Part shown: in pieces, positions 12,447-22,446 of the stretch
How positions within the stretch are numbered: the stretch's first letter is position 1
Layout: each line of letters begins with the position of its first letter
Origin: Dipteris shenzhenensis
Lineage: Eukaryota; Polypodiophyta; Polypodiopsida; Gleicheniales
Reading direction: 5' to 3' (one strand)
Assembly (NCBI GenBank): GCA_047967505.1
Contig: CM106541.1
DNA length: 64,000 nt
Made by a program: the position numbers and the translations under genes
The notes under the pieces: model-generated
Database searches by the model: none
The model's input: only the letters and a program-made list of their open reading frames with translations
Told to the model about the DNA's origin: nothing

Positions 12447-13055
12447 ATGCCAAACCTAAGTATTGATTCACCTCTTGCCAGATGGATTGTTATCGCCTTC
12501 CTTCGGTTTCTAAACTTCCCCGAAGAGCCTCCTCAAATCGCTTCCCGCTGCCTCTCGACAAGATGTCTACAAGCCACAGCTGCAGCAGCAGCGTCATGTG
12601 TAGCCAGGGACACAGATGCATCCTCGAGCGATTCCACAAGGAATGCCAGCGAGCAACGCCAGTGCAGCAGCTCAGATAATGTAGACGAAAAATTGCAAGC
12701 CATGAATCTGGCAAGCTCAGCATCAACGTCAATGCCAACGACAGAATGCCCGAACGAGGAGGAATCATCGAGTAGTCTAAATAAGGATAATCACGTAGAG
12801 TGTAGAGAGAGCCAAGCGAGCCTATTAGTAAATTGTTTGCCGAGCGAACAATCAAACGTCGCGGCCTGTATGGATCCAACACCGAGGGAGGAGCAATCAA
12901 ACGGCTGTATGGATGAAATGCTGCAAGAAGGAAGCATATTACCGAGGGAGCAATCAAAAGGCAATATGGATGAAATGGTGCAAGCAGGAAATATACCTTG
13001 TGGATTGCATGGACGAAACCAGCAGCTTCTCAAATCTCATGAAGATTTGACATGA
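12447..13055 (+). CDS. Unassigned ORF, possible first exon
   Basis: I do not recognise this 202-residue frame. It starts MPNLSIDSPLARW and has a short hydrophobic stretch (residues 14-25), an alanine/serine-rich middle and three related C-terminal repeats containing CMDPT, CMDEML and NMDEMV, each preceded by EQSN or EQSK. The repeats are not low-complexity DNA, which argues for real coding history. A GT donor-like GAGGAG/GTAAGG follows near 13097. Upstream are purine-rich DNA and a CT tract that could be leader sequence. It is either a host exon or the 5' exon of a mobile-element gene whose remainder was replaced by the copia debris that follows. Confidence 0.3.
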   Translation: MPNLSIDSPLARWIVIAFLRFLNFPEEPPQIASRCLSTRCLQATAAAAASCVARDTDASSSDSTRNASEQRQCSSSDNVDEKLQAMNLASSASTSMPTTECPNEEESSSSLNKDNHVECRESQASLLVNCLPSEQSNVAACMDPTPREEQSNGCMDEMLQEGSILPREQSKGNMDEMVQAGNIPCGLHGRNQQLLKSHEDLT

Positions 13056-13439
13056 CAAGCAGCACATAGAAGATTTTGACCTTGGAGGGAGAGGAGGTAA
13101 GGTCTTTTGAATTTTTTAGGGTTCTTTTTTTTAATCATAAAACATTGCCTAAACTAATAGTGGGCCTAGGCTTGGGATTTGAGCAATCATAGTGGCCACT
13201 AAAGGAAAATTCAAAATATTATTCTTCAAGCTATGTTGAAGAGTAATACTTGGACCCTCATCTTGAAAAATCTTTGACTTTGCCTCTTAAGAGGTGGATT
13301 ATGGTAATCATCCAAATTGATTACCACTTCTTTATGCTTTCTCATCTAGTCATCGAGAACATTTGGACACCTCCTAGAAACTACTCCTCTCTTGGTAATA
13401 CTCTTCTAGTTGTCTTTCTAGGAATTTTTCCGGCTTGTT

Positions 13440-14345
13440 GTTGCTCGTCTAAATGTTGATCCTCCTAGGTATTGGATCTCTACCTCCACCAACTTAATGG
13501 AACGGACTACTCAGAGCTCTCCAAGGCATAAACTATCCTTTTAATTGTGGAAAAGTACCTATGGATAGATGCCAAGTACAAAATATTCAAGCTTCCTTGC
13601 CTTAATTGCATGTAGCCTAGAATATAATTTTGCTATGATGGCTACGTGCACCTTAATAGGCCACTGAACCCACTATACTCTTGTTCAACTTCACCCACTG
13701 GTGGTATTCACCATCTTGGCCTGATAAGATTCATGCACTCCATGAGTAGCTAATTCAGCATTCAATAAGTTCCTCAATTGAGAATGCTTCTTACACACCC
13801 CTTGTACTTAAAATCCCCTCATGCACAAAGCATAGGTGCTAGTGAGTGGAGTGGATAGGAGGATCCCCTCTAATGGAATTCGTTCTCTTGTGGTTGGTAC
13901 AACCTTGCTATCTATAAAACCTAAGTGGGAGAGCCTCTAATGGACTTCCTTCTCTTGTGCTTGGTACAACCTTGCTATCTCTAAAATCTAGCTGAAGTCA
14001 ATCTTAGGGTATTCAAACTTAACAAATTAGTGTCAAGGTTCGACTCAACAAAGTATCAAGGTTTGACTGAACAAAGGATCAAGGTTTAACCATTGTAGCC
14101 ATCCATTGACTTCCCCCTTATGACCAAGGGGTTTGTATTGATGGAAGTTTTCAACTATAGTAAGACACTTGCTCCCATAGCTCAAATAAAGGCAATACCA
14201 ATGATAATTGCAATGGTATCTTATTCAAAGTGGTACATCTTCTAGATGGACATGAAATGAGAATTTTTAAATGGAGATATTTAAGGACATTTATATGAGA
14301 GAAGCCACCTAGAACACCTATTTCATTAATTTTGGACTTTTTGTG
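13440..14345 (+). mobile_element. Decayed Ty1-copia remnant (gag and RT pieces)
   Basis: Around 13480-13610 the plus strand reads a gag-like LHQLNGTDYSELSKA, then LLIVEKYLWID after a stop. Around 14140-14320 another frame reads an RT segment resembling TLAPIAQIKA, WYIF*MDMK*EFLNGD and LYER, which matches the copia motifs FAPVAKM, QMDVKTAFLNGD and IYM. Several in-frame stops show that it is dead and much older than the copia element at 5117-9977. Between the two pieces I see no recognisable coding sequence. Confidence 0.6.
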
Positions 14346-14441
14346 TTGTTTTTGGATGAAGCCCAAAAATCCTTCCCAAATGAAAACTTTACTTTATGAA
14401 AATATCCTTCCCAAATCAAAATTTTACTTTCTAAAAATATT

Positions 14442-14801
14442 CTTCCCAAATCAAAAGTTCACTTTGTGGCACTATCATATTCACATAAAAATATTGTTTT
14501 TTCAATCTATAATTTTACACCAACATGCAAGAATTTGAAATAATCCTATATTGGAAATTCTCGCTATATCTAAGTTATTTGTTAATTTAATTATTTTTAA
14601 TATTTTTCCTTGATGTTTTTCCTTCCCAAATCAAAAGTTCACTTTGTGGCACTATCATATTCACATAAAAATATTGTTTTTTCAATCGATACTTTTGCAC
14701 CAACATGCAAGAATTTGAAATAATCCTATATTAGAAATTCTAGCTATATCTAAGTTATTTGTTAATTTAATTATTTTTAATATTTTTCCTTGACGTTTTT
14801 C
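14442..14801. repeat. Tandem duplication, 2 x 180 bp
   Basis: A unit beginning CTTCCCAAATCAAAAGTTC is repeated exactly 180 bp later with only a few substitutions (for example TCTATAATTTTAC versus TCGATACTTTTGC). AT-rich, with no coding content. The unit size is close to that of the 182-bp satellite at 33980-36930, but the sequence is unrelated. Confidence 0.9.
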
Positions 14802-15096
14802 GTTGACGTGATAAATTTATAAATCCATGAAAGGAGACTTAAATATTTCATGAAAATAACATTGTCACTCGGCAATATGCACAAAATTTAGCAAAACTTT
14901 CAATAAATAGAAAGAAGACATGATGCCATAAGACCCAAGTTTTGTATTGAACCAAAGAGGTATAATAGCAATTATAGCTATTATTATATGATTACATTGA
15001 GAGATGTTGCTCTTAGCTAGAGTCTTTATATCCAAAATGATATAGATTGAACATATGTTTACAATTTAAATTGTTGCTCTTAAAGAGCCTCAATTC

Positions 15097-15510
15097 GTGC
15101 CATCTGCATAATTTGACTCCCCATTGTCTTATTGCTCAATGTCATGACAATCCCTTGCCAGGCGCCATCTGCATAATTTGACTCCCACTTGTCTTGCCAA
15201 GCCTTGCCCCTTGGGTGCATTGACTCCCCATTGTCTTATTGCTCAATGCGATAGTCCCTTGCAGGTGCCATCTGCATTAACTCCCTATTGTCTTGCCAAG
15301 CCTTGACCCTTGGGTGACATCCAGTGCAAAATACAGGTGCCATCTGCATTAACTCCCACAAGTTATCTTGCCAAGCCTTGCCCCTTGGGTCCATTGACTC
15401 CCCATTGTCTTATTGCTCAATGTGATAGTCCCTTGCCAGGTGCCATCTGCATTAACTCCCTATTGTCTTAGCAAGCCTTGACCCTTGGGTGACATCCAAT
15501 GCATATTTTG
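15097..15510. repeat. Composite tandem repeat (GCCATCTGCAT / TTGCCAAGCCTTG)
   Basis: Two phrases alternate. GCCATCTGCAT occurs near 15098, 15165, 15268, 15341 and 15444; GACTCCCCATTGTCTTATTGC occurs near 15115, 15229 and 15398; TTGCCAAGCCTTG lies between them. The nested pattern indicates unequal exchange. No gene is seen from here to 16700 apart from short frames without recognisable features. Confidence 0.8.
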
Positions 15511-16324
15511 ACTCTCATTTGACATAGGAGGTGATGACTCTGATTATAATTGTCTTGGTTTGGCTCCTTGCGTAGTACCCAAATAAAATCCTTCAATGGA
15601 CTTCAATACAAAGCTTTAATCATGGACATTCTTCATTTTCGCTGTCTCCTTCTACTTCCTCCATGGCAAGCATCCTTAAAAATTTGTGTATATGCAAAAT
15701 AGTTTGTAGTGGTATTTTTATTTTTCCTTCTACCTCATATCCCATGTGCTTCTTTGATTTCTTTGCCCTTGAATGCCAAGACACTATGATTGTCTCCGTC
15801 GAAACTTGAGAGACCGCTTCAACATTTGGGACCCACTCCTTCAATATAATGTGTTGTTACCCATATTCTCCTTCCTACCCTTTGGCTCATACCATACCGC
15901 TGTAAATGTTGTAGCTCTCCCTTGGTCATCTCTTTGCACATCAACTACTTTTGCAACCCAAAAAACACTATATTAGAGAATTTGGGAAAATCCCAATTCC
16001 CACGAAATAAAATATAGTCACTTCAAAAGTAAAATTTGATGTTTTTTATTGAAACATTAGCTCCATTGAGGACCCAAGTTTCAATTATGTTGGGGGAGAC
16101 TAGACCATGCACAATACTTTCCCAATTCCTAGAAACCCAAGCAAAAATCTTCCGTATGTTGCTATGGCAAAAGGCCTTAATAGATGTGAACATGGCTCCA
16201 TGGCCAAAACACTTGTTGATTTACTAGTGAAAGAAAGATGTTTGTTGTTTTGTATGCATCGAAACCACAAAGAAAAACCAATTTATAGATGTTGCGTTAG
16301 GAAGATTCATTGGAGTAAATTAAA

Positions 16325-16568
16325 TTGGAGTATTGATATATGCAATAGGGTTGTTATAGATCTTTGACATCCATCATATAAATGTGGTCTTCAAAAACAA
16401 AATTAAACTTGCAACAACTGTCAATTTTTATTTGGTATATTAGATGTATAAAATTAATGTCAAATGCTTATGTTTCTATGTTGATAAATTGCAGTATTGA
16501 CATATGCAATAGGATTATGGTAGAGCTTTGACATCCATCATATAAATGTGGTGTTCAAAAACACCGTT
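16325..16568. repeat. Short direct duplication, offset about 165 bp
   Basis: The segment TATTGATATATGCAATAGG...CATCCATCATATAAATGTGGTCTTCAAAAAC is repeated about 165 bp downstream with minor changes. It lies just downstream of the minus-strand SET gene and could be part of that element's 3' end. Confidence 0.75.
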
Positions 16569-16717
16569 CCATCACAATAGAGCTCATGAAACTCAGAGAC
16601 ATGGTCTTGATAAAAACCTTTTTTTAAATTGCTTTCTTGTACTAAATATAATCAAAACCATTGACACATAGCCAATTTTTCACCACATTGTTTAACATAA
16701 TCATTAACAATTCCATA

Positions 16718-17275
16718 CTAGTATTCATACTCACAAAGTAGCTCATCTCCGAAGGAGATATCCTTTATGGTTTGCACAGTAATGTACCCATGGGCACTCA
16801 AATTTCCTTGTGACTTTTGAGCCCAAGGTGGTAGTTTAGGGATGTATACAAATATAACATTTGTTCTTTCTTTATAATACATTGAGCTATTTATATATCC
16901 AGCAATGTTTCCATACAATACATCTCCCACAATACATTTCACATCTGTCAATGGCTCAATGAATGGATCTTCAAACATTCCATAAGTCTTCATCCTTGGG
17001 AAAAACTTGAGGAGAGATCTCCAAGTATCATAATCATACTTTGGACCATTATATACCATCAAATCTTGTTTTTTCTTGATGCTCGTATGTACAAAAAGAC
17101 CATATCCTGCCCCAGGTATTGTTGATTTCTTTACTTCATAATGGATGCCATTCATTTCGAACACGTGCTCAATGGGTATGGGCAATTTATGTTTCCATAA
17201 GCCATTGGATGCAGGATCAAAATTTGTAATAAGATAGCTCTTCAACTTTTCAGGACAATCTGCAACACCTATCAT
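16718..17275 (-). CDS. SET-domain protein (terminal exon)
   Basis: This 185-residue block carries SET-domain hallmarks in order: GAGYGLF at residues 55-61 (the SAM-binding GxG), YINSS at 127-131 in place of the usual NHS, and ITVQTIKDISFGDELLCEYEY at the C-terminus, matching the I..DI..GEEL..DY signature. The family methylates lysines, usually on histones. NHSCxPN is altered to INSSMYY, so activity is uncertain, and no pre-SET or post-SET cysteines are visible. The frame begins next to an acceptor (GTGTTGCAG near 17268), so earlier exons are expected. It lies on the same strand as the FCP1-like and ParB-like blocks, 248 bp beyond the FCP1-like stop, suggesting a co-transported cassette. Confidence 0.65.
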   Translation of the reverse strand: MIGVADCPEKLKSYLITNFDPASNGLWKHKLPIPIEHVFEMNGIHYEVKKSTIPGAGYGLFVHTSIKKKQDLMVYNGPKYDYDTWRSLLKFFPRMKTYGMFEDPFIEPLTDVKCIVGDVLYGNIAGYINSSMYYKERTNVIFVYIPKLPPWAQKSQGNLSAHGYITVQTIKDISFGDELLCEYEY

Positions 17276-17522
17276 ATGTTTAAAATCAAAGAATCATTCT
17301 TTTAGTGGAGGAATACAAACTCACATCATAAAGCACATAGCATTTTTTGGACAAGGTACTAACTCAACGTCTATTAATTCTTTCACAAAACAAATTGAAA
17401 CATAATGTTTTGAAAATCGAATCTAACCAAATAGTGTCCAAATATAAATCAGAATGTAGGTACAAATGTTTTAGTTGAGCATTTGTGTTTGCAACTCTAA
17501 TTAACAAGATCACTCACATTCC

Positions 17523-18811
17523 CTAAGGGTTGTCTATACAATAAAATCGAATCAAGTTGGCTAAGAATGCCCTTGCAGCATCGGCAGTGATTCTCCTTTC
17601 CTTGCATCCAAGAACCATAGCAAAGCGTTTTGCCTCACTATCTTTCAATGGCCCCATTTTGGCAATTTTTCCTAGCATGCATTCTTCCTCTTCATTCAAT
17701 GTAACATGTTGAGCATGCACCATACTTCTTGTAGTAGGACAAGTCCCTCTCACTCTAGTTTTGGTTATAGGTGAAGTAATACCTTTCTCTGTGTCTTTTT
17801 TTGAACTACGAGTAGACATATGAGATTCGACATTCATCCTTTCGAGAACTTCTTTGTTTTTTTCTTTGAATTCAAGGATCACTGGTTGAAAATAATAGAA
17901 CATATCATGCCCTTTGACAATCGGAGCTTGACCAAATCTGTTAGAAGAGATGGCACTGCGCACATCTACTGCATCATCTAGCATCTGTAGGTATGGTAAT
18001 AACTCATGAAGCAAAATAGAATCACCACAATCTATATCAAATTTTGTAGGGAAAATGCAATTTTCTGCTGGATTAACACAACCCGTGTAAGGCGAAACAT
18101 CAATGAACACTGTTCTTGCTGGTTTGCATTCCTCTTTAAAACAACACCACACTCTCATTAATGGTTTAAACTCCGCTTCCACATTCATCCTATCTGGTCG
18201 AATGATTCTACTCTTTGTATGCTTGTGGCATGCCATCGCACCCCAAACCATGAAGAAATGTAACTTTCTGTTAACATGATGCTCCAAAGTGTCCAGCATG
18301 TGTTGCACCATGCCCTTTTCTCCTCCAGTGGACCAAATGCCAACATGGTAGTGATCGAGCAACCATTGTAGAAACTCTAAACACCCAGGACGGAGAACAA
18401 GCCAATGCTTCCCATTGTGCAAGCTCATATGTTTATTTGACTTTGAAAAACAATGCTCGAGCAATAACCCTTTCAAATCTATTATCACTGCTAGTCTTAT
18501 TTTTGTTATCACCTCTTTTGACATTATTTCTGAGTGTGACATTATGTCTTCTCCTTTACCTTCTAAGATTTCTTCCTGCACCTTGGCTTCATACAATGAC
18601 ATTGCATCTTCTCCTTTACCTTCTAAGCTTGCATTCACATTTGTCAATGGAACATTAACTGCAAACATTGCATCCTCAACATTTTCAATCAACCATGTTG
18701 AGCTTGGAACTTGCATGCTAATGTTCAAATTAGGCACATAATGAATCATTGGATCAGGTGTCACATGTACAGGCAATGCTTCTAGCGATGTGAAATTGAG
18801 ATGGCCAATAT
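17523..18811 (-). CDS. FCP1/NIF-type HAD phosphatase-like protein with altered active site
   Basis: The frame opens after a splice acceptor (CAG at 18812-18814) rather than at an ATG, so a 5' exon is missing. The FCP1 homology domain runs from AVIIDLKGLLLE (aspartate at ORF residue 100) through RPGCLEFLQWLL and VGIWSTGGEKG to TVFIDVSPYTG (aspartate near 226), CIFPTKFD and GDSILLHELLPYLQML. Plant relatives usually read DLNGLL and DDSP at the two catalytic loops. Here they read DLKGL and DVSP, and a lysine in the nucleophile loop makes catalysis doubtful; a binding-only role is possible. The N-terminus holds two copies of LEGKGED. The frame stops at 17523, just before a GT-like site; an exon link to the SET block could not be put in frame. 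Confidence 0.7.
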
Positions 18812-19516
18812 CTGTTGATAAACAAGGAAATGAAATTCATAAGTAGAAACAAACTGAAGATTGAGATGGAAAACCAAATTGTCAAACTTTAGGTTGTGTG
18901 CTCTCAATGCAATTTCTTTGTGTGAAAGCATTCATGTTTTTCTTTTTCAAAACAAAATTGGAATACTAAAATAAAGAAAGCATTCATGTTCATATGCTTA
19001 GTATACCCCCTAAAGTTGTTGAATCTATACCCGTTCAAATTATTTTAATCCCCAAAATTACATATCCTTACAATGCCAAAAACCTTTGCGTAATAGATAG
19101 AGTGGAGTCCAACATTATCTAGCATTGCCCGAGTGTTCCCACTAAGAAAATATTTGGCCAAGCGGCCAAAACATATTTGAGCATTCATATGAAGTGAATA
19201 AGGATAGAAACAACAATTTACACTAATTCATTCATCACGATCAAGACTCAACACACTTTTTAACATTTATGAACTCGTAAATAAATTTGGATGTGTATCA
19301 CACTCCGAAGGTATTACAACATGCAAACACATCTTTTCATGAAATATAGAAAATTAAACATATTCAAGAATACATATGAATGTTTGAATTATGGCAATGA
19401 GATAGAAGAAATTTCCAAGAAATATTAAAAGATCTTTGGAACAAAATTAATACATCATATGGAGAATATAGCAAGATAACATATGGAAAACATGAACACC
19501 ATATAAAAGGACAATT

Positions 19517-22322
19517 TCAAGGACCTGTTGCTTCCTCTTCTGTTTCCCAAAACTTTGAAGCGTGTTTTTGTAAATGCTCACGCTGCTCTTCATTGAAGGG
19601 TTGAAGCTCTTTTTGTCCTGGTATGGTATCAATTTCTTTATCCCCTCCACCTTCAATTGTATCATCTTCTTTTGGCACCCCCTCTATTGCCAATATTGGT
19701 TCTTGCAAGCCAGCCCATTGTCGAATTTCATGATTACTGTAAGCATACGTGCAACATATACTTTCAACCTTTGCCAACTCCTCATAAGTCTCAACAACTG
19801 AAACGACACGCCTCTTACAAGAAAGAGACTCTATTGCAGCAAGCCCCTCAGAGAACAAGTCCAATACATACTCATCTTCTCGACAGAAACCCATGATCAT
19901 GTCTTTCATGATACTTGAACGTTTTCTTTTCAAGGACAATTCAATGTCAAATTCATCATCATCATCCTCGTCATCATCATCCTCATCACCTGATTCTTCT
20001 GCACCACTTGATTTTTCATATTTTTCATCTGCAACATATATTGATGGCTTACATTGTGCATTGGTATAGCGCTCAATATCATTGAAATGCTTTTCCTTGC
20101 TTACCAATACACAAGCAATTAAGCCATCCATAGATCCAGTGACAAAGATATCTGCAGTTTCAAAATTAAGGCAACCGAAGTGTATTTTATATTGTCCGCA
20201 TGTCTTATTTAATGCATTCTTCAAACATGATACATGGTCCATGGTCAAGAACACCACAAGAAGGAATTGCACTGGGGGAGAAGCGATTGTCATCAAGCTT
20301 TTCAACAAACACTCAAAGCAATCCTCATTCCAATTTCTACTTCTGCTTGGTCCATACATTACATCCAAAAAGGCAACCCCTATTGCCATTGGCTCTTGGT
20401 ACACATTATGTATAAATTCCATTCCCTCCATGTTTGAACCGACTGTGTAGAACCTCCAAGGACGGGTGGAATTCGGTCCATGACTTGCACCTTCACTTTG
20501 TCCCATAATCCACCTCAGATACCCCTTTGCAGCATCAGGCAATGGTGGAGTTTCCTTGCCCTGTTGAAGCTTCACTTTTAACCATGAGTCAGAGCAACCA
20601 CGAATCCGATGATACAATTCTGGAGTAATTTTAAAATGTAATCTGCACTCATCCCAATTTTTTAACATTAAAGAAGGCCGTTCTGCGGATATAAACATAT
20701 AAAGTTCTTCTTGTAGTGCAGCATCTCTCTTGATCTGCATAGCTCGTCCTTCAATATCAAGAATCATGGCATCCGTCTTTGTTTTAGCTATGACTACTCT
20801 ACCTTCCTTAATGTCATTTTGAATTTGACCAATTTGATCATCACTCAATCCACGCAAGCATCTAAACATTGAGACTGTGGGTTGCCTACGGCATTTTCCA
20901 TCTTGTGAATATTTGCCTGCAATGTAATCCTCAAGGATGGAGATCCAACCATCATAAATGGCATCGCTTGTGATTATCATATGTACATCCTTCGTGGCAA
21001 AGCTATTGCCCAATGTTACCTTGCCAGTGTCAATGAAAGCCTGCAAAATATATGAATCCATTAGAATGTAATAATTATGAAACCGACTTGTAAAAAATGA
21101 TTCATAATTAAAATCTGTACTTACATCCCAATTCTCACGATCTGGATGTCCTTTTGCAAGCCCTTGTTGTGCTTTCTTGGGTCTGTTAAAGAGAATCCAT
21201 TGTCCCCTCACCTGCTTAAGTATATCAATGTATGGAGATTGTCTCAAGATATTTTGAGACTCCAGGTTTGCCATCTTTGATATCTCCACACAAAAGCGTG
21301 CGGGACAATTCACTACAATCCTCGCCTGGCGGGTGCGGTAGTAGTTCTTTCTTTGGGCCGTGCTGTTATCATCATTAGATGTGAATATTTTAGCAGCATA
21401 TATTGAATGTTGTCCAGATAGTATCCAGTAGTGGCACTTGGTTAAATCCTTTTTATCTACCCTTTCCAGGGGCTGCTTTGTTTCAGGATTGAAAGGCATT
21501 AAATCCGCTACAGCAGCAGGAGGCCTAGAGTTATAACCGAAGTCTGAAGCAAGCTTCTCCACATGCTCTTTGTTCAACCCTCTATATACATAGCTTGGAG
21601 GAGCTTTTTGACATCTTGTAACTGGAATTGAAAATGTTGCATGCAACCCGAATGGGTAGTATTTTTCATATTCCACCAAGCCTGATGGTTTCTTTTGCCC
21701 TTTTTTTCCTATGACCTTTCCACTTGGCTCCAATTCACTACCACTGCTTCTTTCCACAACTGCTAGCATACCCTCTGGAGGTGTTCCTTCTTGTGGTACA
21801 TCAACTATAGTTAGCTTTCCTTTCTTTGCCCCTTCTCCGCTACCACCTGGTGCTTGAACCACAGTCGATTTTCCTTTCTTTGTTCCTTCCCCACTATCTT
21901 CCCCACTCTTACGCTTCTTTAATGTTGCTGAAACTTTGCGATATGATTCAATGATTGTTGTCACTGTGTCAATTTCATTTCCATCAATTGATTCAACACT
22001 TATCCAGCCTCTTGAGTGCATGTTGTCATCTACATCAGACTTCATACGAGATGCTTCATAATCGCTGGGATCCAAGAGAAACGTCTTATTTTGATTTATC
22101 ATGATCAACAATCCAATATCTCCCTCTTTTCCAACCACATCTTCAGTGATTTGATGTACCGATCCAACACAAGTGTATGCACTTTTATTAGGTAACAAAA
22201 CAAATAAGTGAACTCGTGTCAACTGTGCTCCCTCAATACTATATATGTCAAAGTACCAAGGTATGCTTTTTTCTGCAAATCCACTTATAACTTTCTCAAC
22301 CTTCTTCACATTTGTGTCTTTC
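19517..22322 (-). CDS. ParB/DGQHR-like protein with a possible degenerate methyltransferase half (unit 1)
   Basis: One long frame (open to 22339) that probably starts as an internal exon: a pyrimidine tract and TTTACAG acceptor end at 22323. A ParB/sulfiredoxin-like segment spans roughly residues 240-360, with YWILSGQHSIYAAK near 305 resembling the DGQHR/ParB box-II region. GTAAGT (21124-21119) and TTTTGCAG (ending 21041) mark an 84-nt intron that happens to be open in frame. Near residue 660, FLDVMYGPSRSRNWNED followed by LLVVF is arranged like motif IV of amino-methyltransferases, but DPPY is replaced by DVMY. An acidic run (DEDDDDEDDDD) and KRKR follow. A diverged, broken relative lies at 43080-46283. 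This is a candidate DNA-binding or partition-like protein of a mobile element; function is inferred. Confidence 0.5.
21041..21124 (-). other. In-frame 84-nt intron within the ParB-like gene
   Basis: On the minus strand a donor GTAAGT and an acceptor TATTTTGCAG bracket 84 nt, exactly 28 codons, without a stop. The enclosed residues (VSTDFNYESFF...YILQ) look unlike the rest of the protein, and the sequence is AT-rich. Removing it keeps the frame. Confidence 0.7.
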
Positions 22323-22446
22323 CTGTAAAAAAAATCCAAGCAATATACAAACTATCATCTTTATAATCTTTAATGTTAGACAAAACACATTATCGATAAA
22401 CATATCTGAAATAGAATCTAGAATTGACACTAGACATAGTAGTAGA

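Noticed and set aside
14030-14060. GGTTCGACTCA resembling a tRNA B box
   Set aside because: No A box, cloverleaf or acceptor stem can be formed around it; it is part of a short direct repeat (CAAGGTTCGACT / CAAGGTTTGACT).
16036-16367. Plus-strand frames near the SET gene
   Set aside because: No motif recognised, frames are short and overlapping, and composition is like the surrounding non-coding sequence.
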